Below are positions 18,045 to 28,673 of a stretch of 64,000 bases of DNA, one piece after another. The notes under the pieces are model-generated. The model worked only from the letters and a program-made list of their open reading frames with translations, did not search any database and was not told the DNA's origin. Each line of letters starts with the position of its first letter. The first letter of the stretch is position 1. The translations under genes and the position numbers were made by a program. The DNA is from Xenorhabdus beddingii. GTDB lineage: Bacteria > Pseudomonadota > Gammaproteobacteria > Enterobacterales > Enterobacteriaceae. Location: assembly GCF_002127545.1 (NCBI RefSeq), contig NZ_MUBK01000023.1, positions 1 through 64,000 of the forward strand. The letters run 5' to 3'.

Positions 18045-18506
18045 TCATTGAGATGAGATCTCTGGACAATATCTTCTAATTTCATCAATAATGATTTCAT
18101 CCGCAGTTTTTCCATTCGATTCACACACTGCCTGACATAATGAAGCCCAATTATGTACATTGGTTTCACCAAACACATCACTCAGAGTATTAATAGAATC
18201 CAACTGCTCTTCGGTATAATGATAACAACTGTTAATGAGCAACCCCTTACCTTCTTGCGTCAGAACATCCCCATTCAATAACCTCGACAATACATTCTCA
18301 GTGAGGATCTCATCAGCATGAGCAAACACACTTTTTGTCGGCATCGTTATTTTGAATTTTTTACTTAAATTAAATGTCAAATCAATGACATCTAAAGAGT
18401 CCGCCCCCAAATCATTAATTAATGAAGAATTTTCTTTAATATCACTTTCTTCCACAAAAAGAATAGAGGATAGCTCCTCGCATACAGCAGAAACATATTT
18501 ATTCAT
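18045..18506 (-). CDS. Acyl carrier protein with C-terminal extension
   Basis: A 153-residue protein. Residues 1-80 are a standard ACP with Ser37 in LGADSLDVIDLTF as the phosphopantetheine site. The rest (about 70 residues, four cysteines in the whole protein) is an acidic helical extension not usual for ACPs, with ..YHYTEEQLDSINTLSDVFG.. and ..DEIIIDEIRRYCPE. The frame is open 23 codons further upstream, but ACPs start close to the Met used here (MNKYVSAVCEELSS). It is the first gene of the minus-strand operon and would carry the growing chain. No phosphopantetheinyl transferase, acyltransferase or dehydratase is encoded nearby, so host enzymes must supply these steps. Confidence 0.85.
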   Translation of the reverse strand: MNKYVSAVCEELSSILFVEESDIKENSSLINDLGADSLDVIDLTFNLSKKFKITMPTKSVFAHADEILTENVLSRLLNGDVLTQEGKGLLINSCYHYTEEQLDSINTLSDVFGETNVHNWASLCQAVCESNGKTADEIIIDEIRRYCPEISSQ

Positions 18507-19050
18507 ACAATACCCATACGCAATTAAATATTTAACAATTACCCCAATAGAGAATAATAAGCTCTCATAATTCATTTACTGGTGTCAATTAATAAAAATT
18601 CATGGCAATAATAAAAATAATCATACTTATAATTATTTTTTAAATCTTAATTATTGGGTAAGAAAAAACTATTTAAATAACACCCTTCATTCATAACCCA
18701 CCTATTCAACCATTTGTTTTTAATAAAAAATCCACCTAAAAAAATCACCACAGGAAAAAATCCCTAATAAGAAGTATAAAATCCAATTTATTTATTACCT
18801 GTGACAAATATAAACAATCAACCTCATTAATCACACAAAATAAAAATTATTAAATTCATAAAAACACTTATTAACTAAAAAAAATCACCTTAAAGAGACA
18901 AACGAACAATTCAATACAATAAGATAAGTCCCATAAAAAACACTGAATTACTATTTATGGATCAAGATCAATATTAAGATAGAAAACGTTATATTTTTTT
19001 ATTATTGGTTAGATCGGTTAGTGATTTAATCAATAGCGACATTTTTATTA
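18507..19050. promoter_or_regulatory. Long AT-rich region upstream of the ACP operon
   Basis: About 540 bases of very AT-rich DNA without a credible gene, upstream of the ACP start. It must contain the operon promoter. No clear -10/-35 pair can be singled out because AT tracts give many weak matches. Such tracts are typical targets of H-NS silencing, which is inference. Confidence 0.45.
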
Positions 19051-19094
19051 AAAAAGCCCGTTATTAGCGTAATACTCTCGCTTAAGCGCGAGCA
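19051..19094 (+). repeat. Left copy of a 44-bp inverted repeat flanking the MFS cassette
   Basis: AAAAGCCCGTTA..CGTAATAC..CTCGCTTAA.CGCGAG is shared, in opposite orientation, with 21616-21660 behind mnmE; about eight positions differ. Each copy contains a small hairpin (CTCGC and GCGAG around a 6-base loop). Confidence 0.75.
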
Positions 19095-19160
19095 GCTCAA
19101 CATGCTGTTTCCTGCTATGTGTGCCATTTCCGAGCGCACCAGAGTGTACGCAATAATGAT

Positions 19161-19203
19161 CCGCCATAAATGGCGGTCTTTCACCTGCTGAATGTGAAAG
19201 ACC
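19161..19203. terminator. Tandem hairpins downstream of the MFS gene
   Basis: Two adjacent inverted repeats: CCGCCAT/ATGGCGG (19161-19176) and GGTCTTTCAC/GTGAAAGACC (19175-19203). They lie about 45 bases behind the MFS stop. No U tract follows, so termination is plausible but not certain. Confidence 0.45.
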
Positions 19204-19245
19204 ATGGGAAGAGGCTAAGGAAATGCCCTGAATTTCTTGACCATA

Positions 19246-20745
19246 TTACCTAACTGTCTTCTTACGCATCATCAGTACGATAAATACAGAAGTAATGGCT
19301 GAAATGGCCAATAGCACCAGCACAGTATGGCTGAAAGCAAGCTTGTAAATGTCTTCTAGCAATACAGCCTGCTTCTCAGAAGCATTGGCAAAAGCGTTGC
19401 CGGACACGACATCGGAAATAAACTGCTGGCTGTTCTGTCCAACCGATGCCGGTTGTGAAGCGAGTGCTTGGTAAATTCCTGTGGACATCAACGAACCGTA
19501 AATAGCCACGGCGATAGCCTCACTGCCCAAGCGGAAAGTATTCAGTATGCCTGCCGCACGCCCCACTTCCTTCTGAGTAACGACGCTCAACGCAATACCG
19601 TCCACCAACCCTGCCGACAGTCCCATACCAGCACCAACAAGCAGAAGACTGACAATTATTTCAGGTAACGACATACTACCCGTGTTAAACAGCCACAGAA
19701 GTAGTAAGCCTGCAATAAACAGCACCAGACTGATAATCAATAATAAGTTGGCTGCAACGCCGCGCGTTACGAGTTTTCCAGCTACAAGTGGTAACACGAG
19801 TACAGGAGTCGTCAGTGCTAACATCACTAAACCAGAATCGAGCGGCGACAGGCTTTTCACTGCGATTAACCAAGTCGGGAACCAGGTCAGTAGGGTCACA
19901 AAGCAAAAGCTGGCGACCACCGGGATCAAGATCATTGACAGAAAATAGTGATTCCCCAACAGCGAGAAATTTACCACCGGATTGACAGTACGCCTCTCCA
20001 CCACAACAAAAACAGTCAGAATAATAATTCCTGACACCAATAGGCTAAGAGTCAAGTTATCCAACCAACCGCGCTCCGCACCCTGAGTAATCCCGATCAT
20101 CAACAGTAACAGGGCGGCGATGAACAGCAATATGCCTAAACTGTCGAATGGCTGTTTTTCAGTTTTATTTATTGCCGCAGGAATTGTGTGGGTCAGTAAC
20201 AATACGATAAATAAGGCTATCGCATGAACGATGAAAATCGTGCGCCAGCCAGCAATGCTTAACAACCAGCCTGACAGTGTTGGACCGAAAGTAATACCTA
20301 ATCCGGCTATCGTACCGAATAGTGCGAAAGCGCGAGTCCGCTGAGTTCCACTGAAAGTCTGAATCAGGATGGCACTTCCGCAAGAGAAAATCGCCGCACC
20401 ACCAATCCCAGCCAGTGCGCGAGCAACATCAAGAAGGTAGATATTGTCAGCAGACCACGACAATACCGAAGCGAGAAAGTAGATTGCCGCCCCGGCTATA
20501 AATGAACGTTTGCTACCAAAGACATCTGCCAGACCGCCCCATGCCAGAGTAAAGCAGGCAAACGTTAGATTAAATGCATTTACCACCCACTGCAGAGATG
20601 CTGTTTGGCTATGTAGGTCTGCACTGATGGCTGGCAAAGCAATCGCTGTTCCAGAAATTGAAGTCGGTACAACAAACACCGCAATGAGAATGCAGAAGAG
20701 AATCATATTATGCGATGATTTTGCTTCGACAATTTGTGTTTCCAT
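19246..20745 (-). CDS. MFS drug exporter, DHA2 (EmrB/QacA-like) family
   Basis: A 499-residue hydrophobic protein with about 14 membrane segments, the DHA2 layout. It starts with a short cytoplasmic tail and TM1 ending ..PTSISGTAIALPAISADL. It shows LQWVVNAFNLTFACFTLAWGGLADVFG (motif with DxxG), RALAGIGGAAIF, and GIGTFGPTLSGW-like motif C as GLGITFGPTLSGWL. It should expel amphipathic compounds by proton antiport. The gene lies 12 bases behind a cytochrome P450 remnant on the same strand and is divergent from an ArsR-type regulator. Whether it exports the product of the neighbouring fatty-amine operon is unknown. Confidence 0.85.
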   Translation of the reverse strand: METQIVEAKSSHNMILFCILIAVFVVPTSISGTAIALPAISADLHSQTASLQWVVNAFNLTFACFTLAWGGLADVFGSKRSFIAGAAIYFLASVLSWSADNIYLLDVARALAGIGGAAIFSCGSAILIQTFSGTQRTRAFALFGTIAGLGITFGPTLSGWLLSIAGWRTIFIVHAIALFIVLLLTHTIPAAINKTEKQPFDSLGILLFIAALLLLMIGITQGAERGWLDNLTLSLLVSGIIILTVFVVVERRTVNPVVNFSLLGNHYFLSMILIPVVASFCFVTLLTWFPTWLIAVKSLSPLDSGLVMLALTTPVLVLPLVAGKLVTRGVAANLLLIISLVLFIAGLLLLWLFNTGSMSLPEIIVSLLLVGAGMGLSAGLVDGIALSVVTQKEVGRAAGILNTFRLGSEAIAVAIYGSLMSTGIYQALASQPASVGQNSQQFISDVVSGNAFANASEKQAVLLEDIYKLAFSHTVLVLLAISAITSVFIVLMMRKKTVR

Positions 20746-20757
20746 ATGATTAAAACC

Positions 20758-20955
20758 TTATTTACGAGTAATTCGAACCGGCAGCGGGGTTGGTCTTCTG
20801 AGAATAATTCCTTCATCCCAAGTTAAATTTTCGGGTGATACGCCGTGAAATAACGGCAAATCAGGGGCAAGTCGTACCATTTTTTTGATTGCCGTACAGA
20901 TTTCCAGCTTTGCCAGTTCCTGTCCCATGCAATGATGCATGCCGTACCTACCCAA
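20758..20955 (-). pseudogene. Cytochrome P450 C-terminal remnant
   Basis: The 65 residues contain GMHHCMGQELAKLEI, the heme-ligand loop GxHxCxGxxLAxxE of bacterial P450s, followed by the normal C-terminal part (..LPLFHGVSPENLTWDEGIILRRPTPLPV.). Only this last sixth of a P450 (normally about 400 residues) remains. Upstream is non-coding DNA, so the gene lost its 5' part by deletion. It sits directly before the exporter gene. Confidence 0.85.
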
Positions 20956-21133
20956 ATTTAAAATCTAATTCCATTTGTTTAATCATTAATCTCAGTATTA
21001 TGATTATCTTACTTAAACGAAACAAAGCAAGATTACAATTGAACGTTAGATGACAACCTAACATTGGTTATGTTAAAGATTTTACCGGTTTTGTCAATTA
21101 CTTATTAATAATATTTATAATTAAGGGAAGTTA

Positions 21134-21460
21134 ATGGAAGAAAAAATTAATGATGAGGTGTTACCTTTTGATATTAAAACAGTACTTAAAGCACTGGCTG
21201 ATCCGGTGAGATTGAGTATTGTGCGAAATTTGCTGAAAGATAAACCGGGTTCGGAGCGACACTGTTCTACCTTTGGACTCACTGTTACACGCGCAACTCG
21301 TTCTCATCATTTCAAGGTGTTGCGAGAAGCGGGTCTTATCCGCGTTATTGATAAAGGTAATATGGCTGTAGCTGTGCTCAGATGGGATGAAATCGAACAT
21401 GGGCTTCCCGGGCTGATCACGCTGATTCGTCATACAGAAAATAACTCTACGGAGTTGTAG
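21134..21460 (+). CDS. ArsR-family HTH transcriptional regulator
   Basis: A 108-residue winged-helix protein: KTVLKALADPVRLSIVRNLL, a recognition region ..TRATRSHHFKVLREAGLIRV and a wing DKGNMAVAVLRWDEIE. There is no CxC metal motif in helix 3, so it is probably not an arsenic sensor. It is divergent from the P450-remnant/exporter pair, with a 178-base AT-rich gap holding the likely operator, and probably represses the exporter. Confidence 0.85.
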   Translation: MEEKINDEVLPFDIKTVLKALADPVRLSIVRNLLKDKPGSERHCSTFGLTVTRATRSHHFKVLREAGLIRVIDKGNMAVAVLRWDEIEHGLPGLITLIRHTENNSTEL

Positions 21461-21615
21461 CAGGAACCGCCGAGATTTCCGTTATTCTAATCTCAGGCTT
21501 TCGATGAGCTTATCCAGAGCTAATAAGGGGTTCTTTTGGGATTAGGAAAACATTATATGTTTAGAAATGTTCACAGGATTAGTCACTAATTGATGTAGCT
21601 TGAAAAGAGAAGGTC

Positions 21616-21660
21616 GCTCGCGTTTAAGCGAGCGGTATTACGTTTTTAACGGGCTTTTCT
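21616..21660 (-). repeat. Right copy of the 44-bp inverted repeat; hairpin behind mnmE
   Basis: Read on the minus strand this starts five bases after the mnmE stop: AAAAGCCCGTTAAAAACGTA, then a GCTCGC/GCGAGC hairpin followed by CTTCTCTTTT. It may serve as the mnmE terminator. Its inverted relative is at 19051-19094. Confidence 0.7.
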
Positions 21661-21665
21661 CAGCA

Positions 21666-21683
21666 TCACTTCCCAATACAAAA
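21666..21683 (-). other. SGI1-type attachment site (end of mnmE)
   Basis: The last 18 bases of mnmE read TTTTGTATTGGGAAGTGA on the minus strand. The corresponding end of mnmE/trmE is the known integration site of Salmonella genomic island 1 and relatives. The sequence is close to that site as I remember it. No integrase or second att copy was found in the window, so use of the site here is not shown. Confidence 0.5.
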
Positions 21684-23030
21684 ACTGGAAAAAATCCTGC
21701 CGAGCAGATCATCAGAAGTAAATTCTCCCGTGATTTCACTCAATGCCTGTTGTGCCAAACGCAGTTCTTCTGCCAGCAATTCTCCTGAACGGGCAAAAAC
21801 TAACTGTTGATGGCCTTCCTGCAAATGTTCTGCCGCCGTATTCAATGCCTGCAAGTGACGACGGCGGGCAAGGAATCCCCCCTCCGTATTGCTGTTGAAA
21901 CCCATCGCTTCTTTGAGATGATCTCGCAGCAAATCAATACCGTTTCCGTCACGGGCAGAAAGGCGAATTAATGCATAACCGCTGACTTCGGATATCCCCG
22001 TCTCTTCTCCGGTCATATCCGTCTTATTGCGGATAACGGTCAATGGCAGGGATGCCGGCAGTTTAGCCATAAATTCAGGCCAGATTTGCGCAGGTTCAAT
22101 GGCATCGGTTGTCGTACTGTCCACCATAAACAGCACCCGATCCGCTTGCTCAATTTCCTGCCATGCACGCTCGATGCCAATGCGTTCCACTTCATCATTC
22201 GCTTCGCGCAGTCCTGCCGTATCAATCACATGCAACGGCATTCCATCAATATGAATGTGTTCACGCAAAACATCGCGTGTTGTCCCCGCGATATCAGTGA
22301 CAATCGCCGCTTCACGACCCGCCAGCGCATTGAGCAGGCTGGATTTACCCGCGTTCGGGCGACCGGCAATCACGACTTTCATGCCTTCGCGCAGTAAGCT
22401 GCCTTGCCGCGCCTGTAAACGGACGTGACCCAATTCCGCGATCACTTCATCCAATTTGGCTTCTATTTTGCCATCGGAAAGAAAATCAATTTCTTCATCT
22501 GGAAAATCAATCGCCGCCTCAACGTAAATCCGCAAGTGAGTCAGCGCTTCCACCATTTGATGGACCTGACGGGAGAATGTACCTTGCAGGGAGTTCATCG
22601 CAGAACGCGCGGCCTGTTCAGAACTGGCGTCGATCAGATCCGCAATCGCCTCTGCCTGTGCCAGATCGAGTTTATCATTCAGGAAAGCACGTTCAGAAAA
22701 TTCTCCCGGGTTGGCGATGCGGACACCGGAAATGGTCAGAATGCGCTTTAACAGCAAATCAAGAATAACCGGCCCGCCGTGGCCCTGAAGTTCCAGTACA
22801 TCCTCCCCGGTAAAAGAGTTAGGACCGGGAAAGTAAAGTGCAATGCCTTGATCAAGCACAGAACCATCAGCATCACGGAAAGGCAGGTAATCAGCGTAAC
22901 GGGGTTTTGGGCATTTTCCCAATACCACTTGAGCCACTTCCGCCGCCTTGCGGCCGGAAATACGCAGGATGCCTACACCGCCTCGTCCCGGAGGAGTGGC
23001 CTGAGCGACTATCGTATCAGTGGTATTCAT
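21666..23030 (-). CDS. mnmE: tRNA modification GTPase MnmE
   Basis: 454 residues, the same length as E. coli MnmE. It has an N-terminal tetrahydrofolate-binding domain ([22 protein letters not shown]), a helical domain, an inserted GTPase domain with GRPNAGKSS (P-loop), [14 protein letters not shown] and NKTD, and a C-terminal CIGK with the essential Cys. With MnmG it installs the cmnm5 group on wobble uridines of tRNAs. It is last in the rpmH-rnpA-yidD-yidC-mnmE series. Confidence 0.97.
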   Translation of the reverse strand: MNTTDTIVAQATPPGRGGVGILRISGRKAAEVAQVVLGKCPKPRYADYLPFRDADGSVLDQGIALYFPGPNSFTGEDVLELQGHGGPVILDLLLKRILTISGVRIANPGEFSERAFLNDKLDLAQAEAIADLIDASSEQAARSAMNSLQGTFSRQVHQMVEALTHLRIYVEAAIDFPDEEIDFLSDGKIEAKLDEVIAELGHVRLQARQGSLLREGMKVVIAGRPNAGKSSLLNALAGREAAIVTDIAGTTRDVLREHIHIDGMPLHVIDTAGLREANDEVERIGIERAWQEIEQADRVLFMVDSTTTDAIEPAQIWPEFMAKLPASLPLTVIRNKTDMTGEETGISEVSGYALIRLSARDGNGIDLLRDHLKEAMGFNSNTEGGFLARRRHLQALNTAAEHLQEGHQQLVFARSGELLAEELRLAQQALSEITGEFTSDDLLGRIFSSFCIGK

Positions 23031-23091
23031 GAAATTTTCTCTTTTGGTCTATAAGCTGCAAATAAAACTGCAAATAACACTGTAAATAATA

Positions 23092-23112
23092 AAGGCGGCC
23101 AATGACCGCCTT
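23092..23112. terminator. Hairpin between yidC and mnmE
   Basis: AAGGCGG and CCGCCTT pair around a 7-base loop. On the minus strand the stem is followed by TTATTATTT, so it may attenuate transcription leaving yidC before mnmE. Confidence 0.5.
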
Positions 23113-23134
23113 CCGCATTAAATTTTAAAAAGAT

Positions 23135-24748
23135 CTACTTTTTTTCGCGGGTATGCAAACCGCGTTTTTCCAGACTGCGGAAAATAACCTGCTGCTGGAT
23201 GATGGTCACCAAGTTACTGACGATGTAGTACAACACCAGACCCGATGGGAACCACAGGAAGAAGACCGTGAACATGACCGGCATGTAGGTCATGATCTTC
23301 TGCTGCATTGGGTCAGTGACCGTAGTCGGTGACAGTTTCTGGATAACAAACATGGTCACACCCATCAGCAATGGCAGGATGTAGTAAGGGTCTTGTGCAG
23401 ACAAGTCCTTAATCCAGCCAATGAATGGCGCATGGCGCAGCTCAACGGAACCCATCAGCATATAATACAATGCAAGGAAGATTGGCATCTGAATCACCAG
23501 AGGCAGACAGCCGCCCAGCGGGTTCACTTTCTCTGTTTTGTACAGCGCCATCATTTCCTGGCTCATGCGCTGACGGTCATCACCAAAACGCTCACGCATC
23601 GCCGTGATTTTCGGCTGCAACAGACGCATTTTTGCCATTGAGGTGTATTGCGCTTTTGTCAGCGGATACATGATACCGCGCACGATAAAAGTAATCGCAA
23701 TGATGGAGAAACCCCAGTTACCGATGTATTCGTGCAGGAATTTCAGTAACTTAAACAGAGGTTGGGAAATAAACCACAGCCAACCGTAATCTACGGTCAA
23801 ATCCAGATGTGGTGCAACTTCCGCCATTTTGTCCTGAATTTCAGGGCCAACCCACAGGGTAGAAGAGATATTCTGCTGGCTGTGAGGAGCGATATTGATG
23901 TTCTCACCCTTGTACCCGATGATCGCCATTTTTTGGTTTTTCAGGTCAATGGTATAGAAAGAGCTGGTTTTGCTCTCTCCCGGCACCCAGGCGGTGGCGA
24001 AATATTGCTGGAGCATCGCTACCCAGCCACCTTTTGTGGTTACGGAAAGCGCTTTGCTTTCAATATCATCAAATTTGTATTTTTCGTATTTTGCTTCATC
24101 AGAAGAGTAAGCCGCACCACGATAAGTATGCAGGGCAAAGTTGCTGCTGCCGGTATCGCGGTGTTTTGGCAGATCAACGCTCTGCTTCAACTGACCGAAG
24201 AATGCCATCTGCAAGGGTTTGTCAGTGACGTTGTTGATGCTGTAATCAACGGAAACGGCATAGGCACCGCGTTTCAGAACGAAAGTCTTGACATAAACAA
24301 CACCGTCCGGCGCGGTATAAGTCATTGGAATACGCAATTCATCCTGACCCTCAGCCAAAACAAAACTGTTCTGAGTGGCATGATAAAATGGACGTTCAGC
24401 CTGATTATCCGGACCATTAAGACCCGTTAACCCACTTTGAGCCTGATAAGTGAACCCAGGGGTTGTTTCCAGTAGTTTGAACGGCGTTTGGGAACCGAGG
24501 GTATCAGGATAGGCCAGCAGATCAGCCTCCTCGATATCACCGCCACGGGTATTGATATGCAATGAAAGCACATCCGTTTTCACGGTGATCAGTTTACCTT
24601 GCCCACTGCTTGCTTCGCTACTCAGCGTATTTGTTTGCTGCGTGATCTGGGCCGTTGGTTGTGGGTTCTTATCATTATCCCACGCTTGCCAGACCAAGAA
24701 CGAAACAAACAGCAAAGCGATGAGAAGAAGATTGCGTTGCGAATCCAT
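23135..24748 (-). CDS. yidC: Membrane protein insertase YidC
   Basis: A 537-residue inner-membrane protein. It has an N-terminal membrane anchor ([20 protein letters not shown]), a large periplasmic beta domain to about residue 320, then five membrane segments of the conserved core (..[30 protein letters not shown].. with the conserved Arg in the groove) and a basic tail ..[11 protein letters not shown]. It inserts and folds inner-membrane proteins, alone or with SecYEG, including subunits of the ATP synthase encoded at the other end of this window. Confidence 0.97.
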   Translation of the reverse strand: MDSQRNLLLIALLFVSFLVWQAWDNDKNPQPTAQITQQTNTLSSEASSGQGKLITVKTDVLSLHINTRGGDIEEADLLAYPDTLGSQTPFKLLETTPGFTYQAQSGLTGLNGPDNQAERPFYHATQNSFVLAEGQDELRIPMTYTAPDGVVYVKTFVLKRGAYAVSVDYSINNVTDKPLQMAFFGQLKQSVDLPKHRDTGSSNFALHTYRGAAYSSDEAKYEKYKFDDIESKALSVTTKGGWVAMLQQYFATAWVPGESKTSSFYTIDLKNQKMAIIGYKGENINIAPHSQQNISSTLWVGPEIQDKMAEVAPHLDLTVDYGWLWFISQPLFKLLKFLHEYIGNWGFSIIAITFIVRGIMYPLTKAQYTSMAKMRLLQPKITAMRERFGDDRQRMSQEMMALYKTEKVNPLGGCLPLVIQMPIFLALYYMLMGSVELRHAPFIGWIKDLSAQDPYYILPLLMGVTMFVIQKLSPTTVTDPMQQKIMTYMPVMFTVFFLWFPSGLVLYYIVSNLVTIIQQQVIFRSLEKRGLHTREKK

Positions 24749-24750
24749 CG

Positions 24751-25008
24751 TTAATGTTCTCTGTTGTCGTCGTTTTTAGGTGGGACAGGATCATCACCAC
24801 CTTTGTGTAAAGGGTGGCATTTTAATATGCGTTTCACTGTTAACCAACTACCTTTTATCATTCCAAACCTGCGTAATGCCTCTATGCCATAGTGGGAACA
24901 GGTAGGATTGAAACGACAACGAGGCCCCAGTAGTGGACTGATCACTAACTGGTAGCCTCTGATAAAAGCAATCAGGAGGCGCGAGCCAAGCGACAGTGAC
25001 GACGCCAT
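24751..25008 (-). CDS. yidD: Membrane protein insertion efficiency factor YidD
   Basis: 85 residues containing [28 protein letters not shown] and [15 protein letters not shown], the conserved cysteine-containing core of YidD. It assists YidC in membrane insertion. Its start overlaps the end of rnpA by 37 bases and it ends two bases before yidC, an arrangement conserved in enterobacteria. Confidence 0.95.
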   Translation of the reverse strand: MASSLSLGSRLLIAFIRGYQLVISPLLGPRCRFNPTCSHYGIEALRRFGMIKGSWLTVKRILKCHPLHKGGDDPVPPKNDDNREH

Positions 25009-25331
25009 AATTTGCCCAATGCTTCCGTTAGCTCACGGTTATCGAGCTCAGCGACCCCTTTCCTCACCAAAATCACAAAATCCATTGACGGCAATTTATG
25101 TTGGTTTAAACGAAAACTTTCACGAGCCAGTCGTTTGATACGATTACGCTCATGAGCACGTTTTACATTTTTTTTGGCAATGGTTAGACCGATGCGGGGA
25201 TGCCCCAGCTCATTCAAGCGCCCGAGAACCGTTATCTCTGCGGAGCTTGCCCGTTGTGGCTGCTGGAAAACATATGTGAAATGCTCGGGAGTTAACAAAC
25301 GTAACTCCCTCGGAAAAGCGAGCTTAACCAC
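24972..25331 (-). CDS. rnpA: Ribonuclease P protein component
   Basis: 119 residues matching E. coli RnpA over the full length: [18 protein letters not shown], then [29 protein letters not shown] with the RNR motif that binds the RNA subunit, and LWRRHCRLA at the end. It is the protein cofactor of RNase P for tRNA 5' maturation, encoded directly behind rpmH. Confidence 0.96.
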   Translation of the reverse strand: MVKLAFPRELRLLTPEHFTYVFQQPQRASSAEITVLGRLNELGHPRIGLTIAKKNVKRAHERNRIKRLARESFRLNQHKLPSMDFVILVRKGVAELDNRELTEALGKLWRRHCRLARAS

Positions 25332-25349
25332 TTGGTATGGTTAGCTTTA

Positions 25350-26161
<812 letters not shown>

Positions 26162-27550
26162 GTGTCACTTTCGCTTTGGCAGCAATGTCTTGCCCGATTG
26201 CAGGATGAGTTACCTGCCACAGAATTCAGCATGTGGATACGACCCCTTCAGGCAGAACTGAGTGATAACACTTTGGCTCTCTACGCCCCCAACCGTTTTG
26301 TGCTGGATTGGGTAAGAGAGAAATACATTAATAATATCAATTTGTTATTAAATGATTTCTGTGGTCCTGAAGTACCGTTGCTGCGTTTTGAAGTAGGCAA
26401 TAAACCTGTTTCACCAAACCAGTCTACCTCTCAGAAAATCATTGCCGATATGCCGGTAACTGCTGCGCCGTCCAGTATATCTGTGCGTCCAAGCTGGGAC
26501 AACGCGAAAGCCCAGCCAGAGTTATCCTATCGTTCCAATGTCAACCCCAAGCACACATTTGATAACTTTGTTGAGGGTAAATCCAACCAGCTCGCCAGAG
26601 CGGCCGCCAGGCAGGTTGCTGATAATCCCGGGGGCGCATACAATCCCCTGTTCCTCTACGGCGGAACCGGTTTGGGTAAAACCCACCTTTTACATGCTGT
26701 CGGCAATAGCATCATGGCACGCAAAGCCAATGCAAAAGTGGTGTACATGCATTCTGAACGTTTTGTTCAGGATATGGTTAAAGCCTTGCAGAACAACGCG
26801 ATAGAAGAGTTTAAACGTTATTATCGCTCAGTGGATGCCTTGCTGATCGATGATATTCAGTTTTTTGCCAATAAAGAGCGATCCCAAGAAGAATTCTTTC
26901 ACACGTTCAATGCCCTGTTGGAAGGTAATCAGCAGATTATTCTGACATCAGATCGCTATCCGAAAGAGATCAATGGCGTCGAAGATCGGTTAAAATCCCG
27001 CTTTGGTTGGGGATTGACCGTTGCCATAGAGCCACCGGAGCTGGAAACCCGCGTTGCCATTCTGATGAAGAAAGCTGACGAGAACCAAATCCAGTTGCCG
27101 GGGGAAGTGGCTTTTTTTATTGCCAAACGCCTGCGATCCAATGTTCGTGAACTCGAAGGCGCTTTGAATCGAGTCATCGCCAATGCCAATTTTACCGGCC
27201 GGGCGATTACCATTGATTTTGTACGCGAAGCATTACGTGACTTATTGGCCCTACAGGAAAAGCTGGTCACCATTGATAATATTCAGAAAACCGTCGCTGA
27301 ATATTACAAAATCAAGGTTGCAGACCTGCTTTCCAAGCGCCGCTCACGCTCCGTTGCCCGTCCGAGACAGATGGCAATGGCGCTGGCAAAAGAGCTGACA
27401 AATCACAGCTTGCCTGAAATTGGGGATGCCTTTGGTGGACGTGACCATACCACCGTACTTCACGCTTGTCGGAAAATCGAACAACTGCGCGAAGAGAGTC
27501 ACGATATCAAAGAAGATTTTTCTAACTTAATCAGAACATTATCATCCTAG
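26162..27550 (+). CDS. dnaA: Chromosomal replication initiator DnaA
   Basis: 462 residues from the GTG at 26162 ([22 protein letters not shown]). The frame is open 24 codons upstream, but the family start and the known GTG of E. coli dnaA fix the start. Domain I is at 1-90 and a linker follows. The AAA+ domain has [13 protein letters not shown] (P-loop), LLIDDIQFF (Walker B) and an arginine-finger segment. The C-terminal domain IV has the DnaA signature with [11 protein letters not shown]. It binds DnaA boxes and opens oriC. It starts the dnaA-dnaN-recF-gyrB operon. Confidence 0.97.
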   Translation: MSLSLWQQCLARLQDELPATEFSMWIRPLQAELSDNTLALYAPNRFVLDWVREKYINNINLLLNDFCGPEVPLLRFEVGNKPVSPNQSTSQKIIADMPVTAAPSSISVRPSWDNAKAQPELSYRSNVNPKHTFDNFVEGKSNQLARAAARQVADNPGGAYNPLFLYGGTGLGKTHLLHAVGNSIMARKANAKVVYMHSERFVQDMVKALQNNAIEEFKRYYRSVDALLIDDIQFFANKERSQEEFFHTFNALLEGNQQIILTSDRYPKEINGVEDRLKSRFGWGLTVAIEPPELETRVAILMKKADENQIQLPGEVAFFIAKRLRSNVRELEGALNRVIANANFTGRAITIDFVREALRDLLALQEKLVTIDNIQKTVAEYYKIKVADLLSKRRSRSVARPRQMAMALAKELTNHSLPEIGDAFGGRDHTTVLHACRKIEQLREESHDIKEDFSNLIRTLSS

Positions 27551-27554
27551 CGCT

Positions 27555-28655
27555 ATGAAATTTATCATTGAACGTGAGCAATTATTAAAACCTTTGCAGC
27601 AGGTTAGCAGCCCCTTGGGCGGCCGCCCTACTCTGCCCATTTTAGGCAACCTATTATTGCAGGTCACTGAAGGCTCCCTGCTGCTGACGGGCACCGACTT
27701 AGAAATGGAAATGAAGGCACGGGTGACACTTGCCCAGCCACATGAGCAAGGTGCAACCACCGTCCCTGCGCGTAAATTCTTTGATATCTGGCGCGGGTTA
27801 CCTGACGGAGCAGAAATCAGCGTAGAGCTGGATGGCGATCGCATTCTCGTCCGTTCCGGGCGCAGCCGTTTTTCGCTTTCTACCCTGCCCGCTTCAGATT
27901 TTCCCAATCTTGATGACTGGCAGAGCGAAGTCGAATTTTCCCTGCCACAAGCCACACTGAAACGTCTGATTGAGTCAACTCAATTTTCCATGGCGCATCA
28001 GGATGTCCGCTATTACTTGAACGGCATGTTGTTTGAAACCGAAGGGGAAGAACTGCGTACCGTTGCAACAGACGGCCATCGCCTGGCGGTCTGTTCCATG
28101 AATATCGGGCAAACGCTGCCGTCCCATTCCGTGATCGTGCCCCGTAAGGGCGTCATTGAATTGATGCGTCTGCTGGATGGCGGTGATAACCCACTGCAAT
28201 TGCAGATTGGCAGCAATAACATTCGCGCCCACGTCGGTGATTTTATCTTCACCTCAAAACTGGTTGATGGCCGTTTTCCTGATTACCGCCGCGTACTGCC
28301 GAAGAATCCAGATAAAACGCTGGAAGCCAATTGCGACACGCTTAAACAGGCGTTTTCGCGGGCCGCGATTTTATCCAATGAAAAATTCCGTGGCGTTCGC
28401 ATCTATTTAAGCGAAAACCAGCTCAGAATTACCGCCAATAACCCAGAACAGGAAGAAGCGGAAGAGATCGTCGACGTCAGTTATCAAGGTACAGAAATGG
28501 AAATTGGCTTCAATGTCAGCTATGTCTTGGATGTTCTGAACGCATTGAAATGCGAGCAGGTGAGCCTCCTGCTGACGGATGCCACATCCAGCGTGAAAAT
28601 TGAGAACTCAGACAGCCAGGCCGCGACTTATGTCGTGATGCCAATGCGCCTGTAA
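27555..28655 (+). CDS. dnaN: DNA polymerase III beta clamp
   Basis: 366 residues, same length as the E. coli sliding clamp, MKFIIEREQLLKPLQQVSSP to ..YVVMPMRL. Three repeated clamp domains of about 120 residues form half of the ring that tethers the polymerase. The C-terminal MPMRL forms part of the peptide-binding pocket for clamp partners. It starts four bases behind dnaA. Confidence 0.97.
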   Translation: MKFIIEREQLLKPLQQVSSPLGGRPTLPILGNLLLQVTEGSLLLTGTDLEMEMKARVTLAQPHEQGATTVPARKFFDIWRGLPDGAEISVELDGDRILVRSGRSRFSLSTLPASDFPNLDDWQSEVEFSLPQATLKRLIESTQFSMAHQDVRYYLNGMLFETEGEELRTVATDGHRLAVCSMNIGQTLPSHSVIVPRKGVIELMRLLDGGDNPLQLQIGSNNIRAHVGDFIFTSKLVDGRFPDYRRVLPKNPDKTLEANCDTLKQAFSRAAILSNEKFRGVRIYLSENQLRITANNPEQEEAEEIVDVSYQGTEMEIGFNVSYVLDVLNALKCEQVSLLLTDATSSVKIENSDSQAATYVVMPMRL

Positions 28656-28673
28656 CCACACTCATTCATACGT

